Of a stretch of DNA of 64,000 bases, positions 34,378 to 45,284 are shown in pieces. The translations under genes and the position numbers were made by a program. Positions within the stretch are counted from its first letter, which is position 1. Each line of letters opens with the position of its first letter. The notes beneath the pieces were generated by a model. That model saw nothing but the letters and a program-made list of their open reading frames with translations. It was not told where the DNA came from and did not search any database. Origin of the DNA: Microtetraspora glauca (GTDB lineage: Bacteria > Actinomycetota > Actinomycetes > Streptosporangiales > Streptosporangiaceae); NCBI GenBank assembly GCA_001570385.1, contig BBYL01000021.1, positions 265,634-329,633 of the forward strand, in the 5' to 3' direction.

Positions 34378-34989
34378 TCAGCCCGCTCTCCGGGCCAGCA
34401 GCCACCGGGCCACCTCCTCGCCCACCCGGGCGGGGTCCTTCTTCAGATCGTGTCCCTCCCCCGGCAGCACCACGAGCCGCGCCGTGTCGGACGCCGACGG
34501 CACGCCGAACGGATCACGATCCCCATTGATCACCAGAACGTCGGTTCCCGCCTGCCGCAGCTCATCCGCCCTGGAACGTTCCGGCTTGCCCGGCGGGTGC
34601 AGGGGGAACGCCAGCGCGACCACCGCGTCCGCCTCCACCGCTCGGGCCGTACGGCAGGCCACCCTGGCGCCGTTGCTCCGACCGCCCTGCACGAGCGGCA
34701 GCCCCGGATGGCGGGCCCGCAGCTCCTCGATCATCGTGATCCACGACTCGTCCTGCCGGACCGCCGAGCCCGGCGCCCTCGCGCCCCTGAGCCGGAACGG
34801 CTGGGTCACCCGGGCGACCGTTCCTCCGATGGCCAGCACGGCATCCCGTACGGCGAGCAGGTCGGGCGCGTCCACTCCCCCGGCCGACCCGTGGGTGAGC
34901 ACGAGCAGCAGCCAGGGATCGGCCGCCTCGTCCACCTCGACCGCTCCCGGGCCGTGCGGCGTCACAAGTTCCACCGTCCCAGATTCCAC
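34378..34989 (-). CDS. Alpha/beta hydrolase of the Tex30/KANL3-like family
   Basis: A 203-residue hydrolase. LTHGSAGGVD forms the oxyanion region, GGRSNGARVA holds the nucleophile Ser, and INGDRDPFG with GEGHDLKK supplies Asp and His. A complete triad suggests an active esterase, substrate unknown. The GTG at 34989 lies 4 nt after the stop of the helical-repeat gene, so the two are co-transcribed. Confidence 0.84.
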   Translation of the reverse strand: MESGTVELVTPHGPGAVEVDEAADPWLLLVLTHGSAGGVDAPDLLAVRDAVLAIGGTVARVTQPFRLRGARAPGSAVRQDESWITMIEELRARHPGLPLVQGGRSNGARVACRTARAVEADAVVALAFPLHPPGKPERSRADELRQAGTDVLVINGDRDPFGVPSASDTARLVVLPGEGHDLKKDPARVGEEVARWLLARRAG

Positions 34990-34993
34990 CCGG

Positions 34994-35506
34994 TCACGTT
35001 ATCGGGGGGCGGACGTCCCTGCTCAGGCGGAGCCGTACCTCCTCGGCCAGCGCCGCGTCGGGGTGGGCCAGGCCGTACCGCCAGACCGTCTCGGCGTCGT
35101 CGTCCCGGCCTCTGAGGGGCAGCACCCGCGCGAGCAGCTCGATGGCGAGCGCACCGGTGCCCGCCTCGGCTCCGTCGCCCTCCTCGACCGCTCCGGCGAA
35201 CTCCCCGCACGCCATGTCGAGATGCGCGAGACCGAGCAGGACCCGCAGCCGTGCCGGATCCGTGACGCCGGGCACGGACAGCGCGCGCAGCAGGAGGTCG
35301 GCGGCCTGCCCCGGCTCGCCGTCCTCCAGCAACTGCTCGGCCATCCGTTCGGCTACGGCGGAGAGCCCCGCGGCGCCCTCCGCCCGTTCGGGTGCCTCGA
35401 CGTCGACCGCGACCTCCGCGAAGATCGCCGCGGCGGCGTCGAGATCGCCCGCCTCGGCCAGCCTGCGCGCGTGGTCGATCTGCCGTCCGGGGTCGATGGC
35501 CGTCAT
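34994..35506 (-). CDS. TPR-like helical repeat protein
   Basis: A 170-residue all-helical protein with TPR-like alternation (HARRLAEAGDLDAAAAIFAE, EDGEPGQAADLLLRAL). No signal peptide. The ATG at 35506 follows GGAGGG; an in-frame ATG at 35536 is less well placed. Probably a scaffolding or protein-interaction role. Confidence 0.75.
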   Translation of the reverse strand: MTAIDPGRQIDHARRLAEAGDLDAAAAIFAEVAVDVEAPERAEGAAGLSAVAERMAEQLLEDGEPGQAADLLLRALSVPGVTDPARLRVLLGLAHLDMACGEFAGAVEEGDGAEAGTGALAIELLARVLPLRGRDDDAETVWRYGLAHPDAALAEEVRLRLSRDVRPPIT

Positions 35507-35560
35507 GCCAGGCCCTCCATAATCGGGGATCGCCAAGATCCTAACGACCGGCGGGCCCGT

Positions 35561-35612
35561 GCGGGGAAGACATGCGCATGATGGACGGTTCGGGTCCGCG
35601 AATCTTCCCCGC
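35561..35612 (-). terminator. Terminator hairpin downstream of gcvP
   Basis: GCGGGGAAGA (35561-35570) pairs perfectly with TCTTCCCCGC (35603-35612); the 32-nt interval holds a smaller ATGCGCAT hairpin. It begins 9 nt past the gcvP stop and separates it from the helical-repeat gene on the same strand. Confidence 0.6.
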
Positions 35613-35620
35613 GGGCGTGA

Positions 35621-38488
<2,868 letters not shown>

Positions 38489-38509
38489 GGCAAGCCTCCT
38501 GGAGCGGTC

Positions 38510-38543
38510 GAGACCTAGGCGGCGCACGCGTGCGCCTGGTCTC
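38510..38543 (-). promoter_or_regulatory. Leader hairpin between glycine riboswitch and gcvP (possible expression platform)
   Basis: GAGACC (38510-38515) pairs with GGTCTC (38538-38543) and encloses a 16-bp perfect palindrome GGCGCACGCGTGCGCC (38521-38536). It lies between the second aptamer and the GGAGG of gcvP, where an expression platform would be expected. Whether it acts on transcription or on ribosome access is not clear. Confidence 0.48.
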
Positions 38544-38582
38544 CCCCTCTGTCATCGCGACCAGCCGACCGGCGGCGGGACC

Positions 38583-38745
38583 ACGACCTGAGAGCTTCAC
38601 CCCGAAGGGCTTGCACCGTCGGTGAGCACGCCTGGTGGACGTGCTGCTTTCCAGAGTTGCCTCTCCCGTGCGGTACGGGATGCCTGAGAGATTCCGGGGA
38701 GGGTTGCTCCTTCGGCGCCTCCACTTAAAGAGGTCTCTCCCGCAC
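38583..38745 (-). promoter_or_regulatory. Tandem glycine riboswitch
   Basis: Two consecutive aptamers on the minus strand. The first (38668-38745) shows CGGGAGAGACC, GCGCCGAAGGAGCAA and AATCTCTCAGGCA, closed by GTGCGG/CCGCAC. The second (38583-38670) repeats the plan with GGGAGAGG, CCGACGGTGCAAGCC and GAAGCTCTCAGGT. These are the conserved glycine-binding cores. The element lies 95 nt before gcvP, a classic target. Confidence 0.9.
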
Positions 38746-38793
38746 GGGGTCGCCAGCTTGTGTCACTCTACCGCCTACCCTGAGGCGGGCCGT

Positions 38794-39435
38794 TCACCCG
38801 GTCTTGCGGGACTTCCTGCGTCGTGCCAGCTCGTCGGCCGGATGGTCGGCCTCCGCATCGGAGCCGGACTCCGCGCGCTCGCCGGGCAGCTCGGCCAGCG
38901 AACCCTCGACCTCGCGCCAGACGCGTCCCAGGGCGATGCCGAACACTCCCTGCCCGCCCTGGAGCAGATCGATGACCTCGTCGGCGGAGGTGCACTCGTA
39001 GACGCTGACGCCGTCGCTCATCAAAGTGATCTGGGCGAGGTCGTTCACCCCGCGGTCACGCAGATGCTGTACGGCGGTGCGGATCTGCTGGAGCGAGACG
39101 CCGGTGTCCAGAAGGCGTTTGACGACCTTGAGCACGAGGATGTCGCGGAAGCTGTACAGACGCTGCGAACCCGAGCCGTGCGCGGCTCTTATGGTCGGCA
39201 GGACCAGCTCCGTCCGGGCCCAGTAGTCGAGCTGACGGTAGGTGATGCCGGCCGCCGCGCAGGCGGTGGGGCCGCGATACCCGATGTCGTCGGGCAGTCT
39301 CCTGGGCTGCTCGTCGAACAGCAGTCCTTGTTCACCGGCGCGCTCACGCGCTGACTCACGGACCGGATCATGCTGGTCGGCCGCTTTTCCCTCGCCGCTG
39401 CTGACCGCCACTGCGGACCTCCGGCTTTCTCTCAT
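38794..39435 (-). CDS. MerR-family regulator (Rv1830-like)
   Basis: A 213-residue regulator with a MerR-type helix-turn-helix (about 48-120): GPTACAAAGITYRQLDYWAR and RLYSFRDILVLKVVKRLLDTG. An Arg/Lys- and acidic-rich tail follows. By position and sequence it matches M. tuberculosis Rv1830. No cysteine or metal motif is evident. It is the last of four co-oriented genes after garA. Confidence 0.88.
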   Translation of the reverse strand: MRESRRSAVAVSSGEGKAADQHDPVRESARERAGEQGLLFDEQPRRLPDDIGYRGPTACAAAGITYRQLDYWARTELVLPTIRAAHGSGSQRLYSFRDILVLKVVKRLLDTGVSLQQIRTAVQHLRDRGVNDLAQITLMSDGVSVYECTSADEVIDLLQGGQGVFGIALGRVWREVEGSLAELPGERAESGSDAEADHPADELARRRKSRKTG

Positions 39436-39562
39436 CCCACGGTCTGATCTGGGGGTTCATGAATTACAACCGTGGATTCCCTTGCACCGTAGGACCGGGG
39501 ACATTCTCAGTCAACGACCCCGCACGGCGCGTCGTGAAGCGTTAAATTCCCGAAATCAACCC

Positions 39563-40063
39563 CTACCCGGCACGCCCGAAGTCCTCGGGCGTGATGTTGT
39601 CCAGGAACTCGCGGAACTTCTCCACCTCGTCCTCCTGGTCGTCGGGCATGCTGACCCCGGCCTCCCGGAGGACGTCCTCGCTGGCGTAGATCGTCGCACC
39701 GGTGCGGAGCGCGAGCGCGATCGAGTCCGACGGCCGGGCGCTCACCTCCACACCGTTGGAGAAGACCAGGTCGGCGAAGAAGATCTGATCGCGTAGCGCG
39801 ACGATGTTGACCGTACGCAGGCGCACCCCCAGCGCCTCCAGCACGTCACGGAACAGATCATGAGTGAGCGGGCGCGGCGGCGGTTCCTCCGCCTGGGCGA
39901 GCGCGATGGCCGTCGCCTCGGTCATGCCGATCCAGATCGGCAGGTACCGATCACCGTTCGTCTCCTTCAGGAGGACGATCGGCTGGTTGGTGGGCATCTC
40001 AACGCGAACCCCCACGACCTCCATCTGCAACACGGGCGACTCCGTCTCAAAGCGGCGCGGCAT
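39563..40063 (-). CDS. Bifunctional nuclease family protein (DUF151, Rv1829-like)
   Basis: A 166-residue DUF151 protein. Family blocks: GVRVEMPTNQPIVLLKE, RYLPIWIGMTEATAIALAQ, ADLVFSNGVEVSARPSDSIALALR and an acidic C terminus. Plant and archaeal relatives have RNase/DNase activity; the bacterial role is unsettled. It lies between two MerR genes as in mycobacteria. Starts after the first ATG (40063) are possible. Confidence 0.9.
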   Translation of the reverse strand: MPRRFETESPVLQMEVVGVRVEMPTNQPIVLLKETNGDRYLPIWIGMTEATAIALAQAEEPPPRPLTHDLFRDVLEALGVRLRTVNIVALRDQIFFADLVFSNGVEVSARPSDSIALALRTGATIYASEDVLREAGVSMPDDQEDEVEKFREFLDNITPEDFGRAG

Positions 40064-40106
40064 ATCACCAGGACTTCAACGTAACACCCGGAGCGGGTCG
40101 GCCTGG

Positions 40107-40763
40107 TCACTGCCCCAGAACGCGGCGAACACTGCCACGAAGCAACGCACTGTGCAATTCGAGGAGAAGTCCGGATATTTCCCGAGCTGTCTCATCGGCC
40201 TGCCCGATCGCGCCGGGCGCCCGGCGGCGCAGCAGCGGCGCCACCGCCTGCTCGACGAGGCTGGCCTCGCGTTCCGCGGCCGCCCGCACCGCGCGCAGAT
40301 GGCGGGCGTGCAGGCCGAACCTGGCCAGCGAGCCGACGCTGCGGGCGATCTCCAGGGCGTCCGCGTCGTACCACCGGGCCACGGATGCCACCAGGCCGAA
40401 GCTCTCCAGCTCTGCCAGCGTGTCCTCGTCGATGTCGGCGGCCTGGAGCAGGTCCTCACGGCTGAGCCGTACGGGCGGGGCCTCCTGGGGCAGCGCCCTC
40501 GGCCGGGCCGCCTGCTCGTCCAGGTTCTCCTTGATCACCCGTAACGGAAGGTAGTGGTCACGCTGCGCGGTGAGGATGTAGCGCAGCCGCTCGACGTCAC
40601 CATGGGTGAACTTGCGGTATCCCGAGGGGCTCCGCTGCGGCTCGATGAGCCCCTCGCCCTCCAGGAAACGGATCTTGGAGATCGTCACGTCGGGGAACTC
40701 GCCCTGCAGTAGCGCGAGCACCTCCCCGATGCTCATGAACGCCCGTAACGCCTGCGCGCTCAT
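40107..40763 (-). CDS. MerR-family regulator (FtsR/Rv1828-like)
   Basis: A 218-residue regulator whose N-terminal winged helix reads SIGEVLALLQGEFPDVTISK, then RFLEGEGLIEPQRSPSGYRK. This matches Rv1828, whose corynebacterial counterpart FtsR activates ftsZ. The C-terminal part is helical and lacks metal-binding cysteines. It follows garA by 25 nt, so the two are probably co-expressed. Confidence 0.88.
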   Translation of the reverse strand: MSAQALRAFMSIGEVLALLQGEFPDVTISKIRFLEGEGLIEPQRSPSGYRKFTHGDVERLRYILTAQRDHYLPLRVIKENLDEQAARPRALPQEAPPVRLSREDLLQAADIDEDTLAELESFGLVASVARWYDADALEIARSVGSLARFGLHARHLRAVRAAAEREASLVEQAVAPLLRRRAPGAIGQADETAREISGLLLELHSALLRGSVRRVLGQ

Positions 40764-40788
40764 GACTTACCCGCCCCTCCCTCAGCGA

Positions 40789-41292
40789 TCACTGGCCTCC
40801 AAGGCCACGCGCGAAGAACACCAGCCGGAACTTGCCGATCTGCACCTCGTCGCCCCCCGCGAGGGGGAACTCCTCGATGCGCTCCCGGTTGACGTACGTC
40901 CCGTTGAGGCTGCCGACGTCGCGGACGGTGAAGTGGCCGCCCCGCCGGTAGAACTCCGCGTGCCTTCTGGACACGGTCACATCGTCCAGGAAAATGTCGC
41001 TTTCGGGGTGGCGACCCGCCGTGGTGAGATCACTGTCCAGCAGAAAGCGGCTGCCCGCGTTCGGGCCCCGCATGACGACCAGGAGGGCGGTGCCCGGCGG
41101 GAGCTGCTCGATGGCCGACCTGTCGGGCAGCAGGGTCTGCCCCGTCTCGTTCTCCAGCGCCTCGAGCGAGATGGTCGAGGTGGTGTCGGGAGCGGCCGGC
41201 GCCGGAGCGCTCAGCGGCGAACCGCATCTGGAACAGAAACGGGCATCCTCGGGGTTGGCATGACCGCACTGCGTGCAGTAGACGCTGGGCAT
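40789..41292 (-). CDS. garA: FHA-domain regulator of 2-oxoglutarate metabolism (GarA/OdhI)
   Basis: A 167-residue FHA protein. An N-terminal zinc ribbon with CTQCGHANP and CSRCGSPL (four Cys) is followed by the phosphorylation segment PDTTSTISLEAL, then the FHA domain (about 75-160) with GRHPESDI, SRRHAEF and NGTYVN. GarA/OdhI proteins inhibit 2-oxoglutarate dehydrogenase until phosphorylated by PknB/PknG on the TTS threonines. The zinc ribbon is absent from the mycobacterial protein but found in other actinobacteria. Confidence 0.9.
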   Translation of the reverse strand: MPSVYCTQCGHANPEDARFCSRCGSPLSAPAPAAPDTTSTISLEALENETGQTLLPDRSAIEQLPPGTALLVVMRGPNAGSRFLLDSDLTTAGRHPESDIFLDDVTVSRRHAEFYRRGGHFTVRDVGSLNGTYVNRERIEEFPLAGGDEVQIGKFRLVFFARGLGGQ

Positions 41293-41340
41293 CGAACGGC
41301 TCGGCCTCTCTTATGACTTGCTCAGACGGCGAATGCCGCA

Positions 41341-41369
41341 ACTTACGCTGATCACGCACAAAGGTCAAG
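41341..41369 (-). promoter_or_regulatory. Promoter of the garA operon
   Basis: On the minus strand TTGACC (41364-41369), a 17-nt spacer and TAAGTT (41341-41346) form a good sigma-70 promoter about 48 nt upstream of the garA start. Confidence 0.6.
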
Positions 41370-41494
41370 AAGCGTGCTCGACATGGACTGACCAACGCTA
41401 CAGCCCAGCGCGGTCCAAGGTCCATCCCGCCACACCGTTTCCTGACTTCCCGAACGTGACCTCCAACAATATTTGTACATGATCACGGAGATTG

Positions 41495-43999
41495 TTATTG
41501 TGCTCCGGCGGCCTGCTCCACCACGCGGGCCCAGCGTTCGAGCAGGGCCTGGGCGGTGTCCACGTCACCTCCCTCGGCCCACAGGTGGGTGACCGCCTCG
41601 GACGGGTCGGGCAGGACCAGGGCCCAGCTGCCGTCCTCGCCCACGACCCGTACGCCGTCGGTGGTGTCCACATGCAGGCCCTCGGCGGCCTCAACCACCG
41701 AGCGCATGACCGTGCCCTTGTGCGCCCACGGAGTGGGAATGGTCCGCCGCAGCAGCTTCGCCTCCGGGATCCGCGCGTCGATCTGGCTGAGCGACAGGCG
41801 GGTACGCGCCACCAGTCCCAGCAGCCGCAGGAACACCGCGAGCCCGTCCACGGTCGGCCCGAACTCCGGGACGATGAAGCCCCCGCGCCCGTCACCCGCG
41901 AAGATCATGTCGCTGTGCGTGGCGGCGGTGGTCAGCGCGTCGAGACTGGTGGGCGTCCAGTCCACCTGCACTCCGTGGAACCGGCAGACCATCTCCGCCA
42001 CCCTGGTGGTGGTCACCGGCAAGGCGACCCGTCCGCCCCTGCGTTCGGCCGCCACCAGGTCGAGCACCACGAGCAGCGCCCGCTCCTCGCTGATGAGCTG
42101 GCCCATCTCGTCGACCAGGGAGACCCGCTCCCCGACCGGGTCGAACCGTACGCCGAAGGCGGCGCGGGAGGAGCCGACCAGCTCGGCGAGGCGCTGGAGG
42201 TCGCGGCGGCGCTCGGCGAAGGTCTCGGTGGGCGAGGCGTCGTCGAGGCGGTTGTTCACGGTGAGCACGTCCACCCCGACCCGGCCGAGCAGGCTCGGCA
42301 GCACCAGGGACGACGTGCCGCCCGCGCAGTCGACGACGACCTTCATCTCGGCGTCCTTCACGCCGCTCATGTCGACGCAGCGCAGCAGCTCACGCGCGTA
42401 GGTGTCCACCGCGCGGGCCGGGAAGGTCAGCTCGGCGATCTCCCCCGGGAAGGCGCGCCGGTACTCCTGGCGCGAGAAGATGCGCTCCAGCTTGCGCTGG
42501 GCGCCCTGGGAGAGGTCCGCCCCGGTGTCGTCCATGAAGACGATGTCGACGCTCTGTGGATCGCCCGCGCTGGTCCGCAGCGCGATGCCGCCCCGGGCGC
42601 TGCCCCTGGAGGTGTGAAAGCGGGCCACCGGGAGCGCGGTCGCCTCCAGGTCCACCACGTTGATCGCGCTGGAGTTCAGCGCGCTGATGACCGCCCGCTT
42701 GAAGGCGCGTGCCGCCCGGGAGGCGTCACGCGAGGTGACGATCGTGTCGCCCTTGCTGACCATCGTGGCGTACGCGCTGGCCAGCCGTACGCACAGCTCG
42801 GGGGTGATCTCGACGTTGACCAGGCCGGAGACGCCGCGCGGGCCGAACAGGCTGCGCTGGCCGCGCGACTCCCAGATCACGCTGGTGTTGACGACGGCGC
42901 CCGCCTCGACCGTCTTGAACGGATAGATCTTCACGCCGGAGGAGACGTACGCCTCCGACTCGATCACGCACTCGTCGCCGACGACCGCGTTCTCCTCGAT
43001 CCTGGCACCGGTCATCACGTCGGTGTTCTTGCCGATCACGCATCCGCGCAGGTGGGCGGCAGGGCCGACGTAGACGTTGTCGTGGACGACGGCGCGGTGG
43101 AGGAAGGCCCCCTCCTTGACCACGGCGTTGCTGCCGAGGACGGTGTACTCCCGCAGCTCGGCGCCGGCCTCCACCTTGGCGTAGTCGCCGATGTAGAGCG
43201 GTCCCTTGAGCACCGCGTCGGGATCGACGGAGGCGCCCTCGGCCGTCCAGACGCCGGGCGCCAGCTCGAAGGCGTCGAAGTCGACCTTGACCTTGCCCTC
43301 CAGGACGTCGGCCTGGGCCTTGAGGTAGCTCTCGTGGGTGCCGACGTCCTCCCAGTAGCCCTCGGCGACGTATCCGAACAGCGGCAGGCCGCGCTCGAGC
43401 AGCTTGGGGAAGACGTCCGAGGACCAGTCGACGGACCGCCCGGCGGGGACCTCGTCGAGGACGCTGGGCTCCATGACGTAGATGCCGGTGTTGACGGTGT
43501 CGGAGAAGACCTGGCCCCAGGTGGGCTTCTCCAGGAAGCGCTGGACCCGGCCGTTCTCGTCCACGATGATGATCCCGAACTCCAGGGGGTTGGGCACCCG
43601 CTTGAGCCCGATCGTGACCAGGGCGCCGTTCTCCTCGTGGAACCTGAGCATGTCGGTCAGGTCGATGTCGGTGAGCGCGTCACCGGAGATGACGAGGAAC
43701 CGCTCGTCCCTGAGCCGGTCCGCCGCGTTCTTCACGCTGCCCGCGGTGCCGAGCGGGATCTCCTCGGTCGCGTAGTGCAGGCGCATCCCGAGCTCGTCGC
43801 CGTCGCCGAAGTAGTTGCGGATGAGGGCGGCGAGGAACTGCACGGTCACCACGGTCTCGGTGAAGCCGTGCTTCTTCAGCAGGCGGAGTACGTGCTCCAT
43901 GATGGGCCGGTTGATGATGGGGAGCAGGGGTTTGGGCTGGTTGGCGGTCATCGGCCGCAGCCGCGTTCCCTCCCCGCCCGCCATGACGACGGCCTTCAC
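41495..43999 (-). CDS. Mannose-1-phosphate guanylyltransferase fused to a degenerate phosphohexomutase
   Basis: An 834-residue fusion. The N-terminal sugar nucleotidyltransferase (about 1-240) has GGEGTRLRPMT and the Lys-Pro of QPKPLLPI; left-handed beta-helix repeats (about 250-370) follow. The rest is a phosphohexomutase fold whose active-site pieces are changed: TASHNP reads TSAGDP (476-481, so the phosphoserine is Ala478), the DGDxDR metal loop reads DPVGER, and the sugar loop is GDGRGG. The first half should make GDP-mannose or a related NDP-sugar; the mutase half is probably structural or regulatory. The GTG start lies 4 nt after the phosphatidyltransferase stop on the same strand. Confidence 0.9.
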   Translation of the reverse strand: MKAVVMAGGEGTRLRPMTANQPKPLLPIINRPIMEHVLRLLKKHGFTETVVTVQFLAALIRNYFGDGDELGMRLHYATEEIPLGTAGSVKNAADRLRDERFLVISGDALTDIDLTDMLRFHEENGALVTIGLKRVPNPLEFGIIIVDENGRVQRFLEKPTWGQVFSDTVNTGIYVMEPSVLDEVPAGRSVDWSSDVFPKLLERGLPLFGYVAEGYWEDVGTHESYLKAQADVLEGKVKVDFDAFELAPGVWTAEGASVDPDAVLKGPLYIGDYAKVEAGAELREYTVLGSNAVVKEGAFLHRAVVHDNVYVGPAAHLRGCVIGKNTDVMTGARIEENAVVGDECVIESEAYVSSGVKIYPFKTVEAGAVVNTSVIWESRGQRSLFGPRGVSGLVNVEITPELCVRLASAYATMVSKGDTIVTSRDASRAARAFKRAVISALNSSAINVVDLEATALPVARFHTSRGSARGGIALRTSAGDPQSVDIVFMDDTGADLSQGAQRKLERIFSRQEYRRAFPGEIAELTFPARAVDTYARELLRCVDMSGVKDAEMKVVVDCAGGTSSLVLPSLLGRVGVDVLTVNNRLDDASPTETFAERRRDLQRLAELVGSSRAAFGVRFDPVGERVSLVDEMGQLISEERALLVVLDLVAAERRGGRVALPVTTTRVAEMVCRFHGVQVDWTPTSLDALTTAATHSDMIFAGDGRGGFIVPEFGPTVDGLAVFLRLLGLVARTRLSLSQIDARIPEAKLLRRTIPTPWAHKGTVMRSVVEAAEGLHVDTTDGVRVVGEDGSWALVLPDPSEAVTHLWAEGGDVDTAQALLERWARVVEQAAGAQ

Positions 44000-44003
44000 G
44001 GGC

Positions 44004-44570
44004 TCACCCCCTTATTAGCTGGCGGACCTGTACCACATACAACACCCCGGCCCACCAGTACAGACCAGTCCCCCACATGGCGAACGCCCAGCCGAAGATC
44101 CCCGTGATCTCGGCGTACCACCCCTGATGGGACGCGAGGAACAGGAGGGGAAAGGCGTACATGAGGCAGGCGGTCGCGGCCTTACCGAGGAAATGTACGG
44201 GCAGCGCCGGGCCGTAGCCGTGGCGGCGCAGGATAGGGACGGTGAAGAGCAGGAAAACGTCCCGTCCCACGACCAGGAGCGCCAGCCACCACGGAATCAC
44301 CTCGCGCAGGACCAGCCCGACGAGGGTGGCGAAGATGTAGAGCCGGTCGGCGAGGGGATCGATCAGCCGCCCGAGCCTGCTGGTCTGGTTCCACGCGCGG
44401 GCGAGCTTCCCGTCGAGCCAGTCGCTGATCCCCGCCGCTATGAGCAGGAGTATCGCCCAGCCGTCCGCCTGCGGCCCCAGCACGAGCCAGAGAAACACCG
44501 GAACGCCGAGCAACCTCAGGAAGCTCAGCAAATTGGGCAGGGTAAAGATCCGATCCTCGGCAGACTCCAC
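44004..44570 (-). CDS. CDP-alcohol phosphatidyltransferase (PgsA2-like)
   Basis: A 188-residue membrane enzyme with the full CDP-alcohol phosphotransferase motif D-x2-D-G-x2-A-R-x8-G-x3-D-x3-D, seen as DWLDGKLAR then LGRLIDPLAD. Several hydrophobic helices surround it. It resembles Rv1822 (PgsA2), which sits near garA in mycobacteria. The alcohol acceptor is uncertain. It precedes the sugar nucleotidyltransferase gene on the same strand, spaced by 4 nt. Confidence 0.88.
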   Translation of the reverse strand: MESAEDRIFTLPNLLSFLRLLGVPVFLWLVLGPQADGWAILLLIAAGISDWLDGKLARAWNQTSRLGRLIDPLADRLYIFATLVGLVLREVIPWWLALLVVGRDVFLLFTVPILRRHGYGPALPVHFLGKAATACLMYAFPLLFLASHQGWYAEITGIFGWAFAMWGTGLYWWAGVLYVVQVRQLIRG

Positions 44571-44579
44571 GGTCAGACC

Positions 44580-45284
44580 CTACATCGCGCCCCTGTCCCG
44601 CCCCGCGCTCCGGTCGGCGGCAGGGCTGGGCACGGGCCGGAACCCGGCGTCCACCAGCCCGAGCCGGTGCGCCACCACGGCGGCCTGGGTGCGGTTGCGC
44701 AGCTCCAGTTTCTCCATGACGGCGGCGACGTGGCTCTTCACCGTCGTCACCCCCACGTGCAGCCGCTCGCCGATCTCGGCGTTGGACAGTCCCATGCCGA
44801 CGAGGGTGAGAACCTGCACCTCGCGGTCGGTGAGCCCGCGCGGGAGGGGGACGGCTTCCCGCTCGGCGGCCAGCGCCCGCTCCATCACCCGCCGCAGCAC
44901 GGACGGCGCGAGCAGGGGCTCCCCCTGGGCCGCCCGCCGTACGGCGTCGACGATCCGCTCGGGCGAGTCGTCCTTGACGAGGAAGCCGAGCGCGCCCGCC
45001 CTGAGCGCGCCGTAGACGTTCTCGTCCTCGCCGAACGTGGTGAGCACGACGATCCGCGCCGACGGGCGCGCGGCGAGGATTCGCCGGGTCGCCTCCAGCC
45101 CGTCCACGCGGGGCATGCGCAGGTCCATCAGGATCACGTCGGGCAGGAGTTCCTCCGCGAGCCGTACGGCCTGCGCCCCGTCGGCCGCCTCGCCGCAGAT
45201 CTCAGTGTCCCCCGCGGCGTCCAGCATCATCCGCACTCCCGCGCGGACCAGTGCCTGGTCGTCGGCCACCAGCACCCGGATCAT
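44580..45284 (-). CDS. NarL/LuxR-family response regulator
   Basis: A 234-residue regulator with phosphoacceptor Asp54 (LMDLRMP), receiver Lys in LVKDDSP and a LuxR helix-turn-helix (about 150-205, SNAEIGERLHVGVTTVKSH). The ATG at 45284 lies 8 nt from a GGAGG within the end of the kinase gene; an ATG two codons earlier would be too close to it. The stop and start overlap by one base. Confidence 0.92.
   Translation of the reverse strand: MIRVLVADDQALVRAGVRMMLDAAGDTEICGEAADGAQAVRLAEELLPDVILMDLRMPRVDGLEATRRILAARPSARIVVLTTFGEDENVYGALRAGALGFLVKDDSPERIVDAVRRAAQGEPLLAPSVLRRVMERALAAEREAVPLPRGLTDREVQVLTLVGMGLSNAEIGERLHVGVTTVKSHVAAVMEKLELRNRTQAAVVAHRLGLVDAGFRPVPSPAADRSAGRDRGAM

Noticed and set aside
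41492..44107. An 871-codon plus-strand frame
   Set aside because: Antisense of the nucleotidyltransferase fusion; low-complexity translation without motifs.
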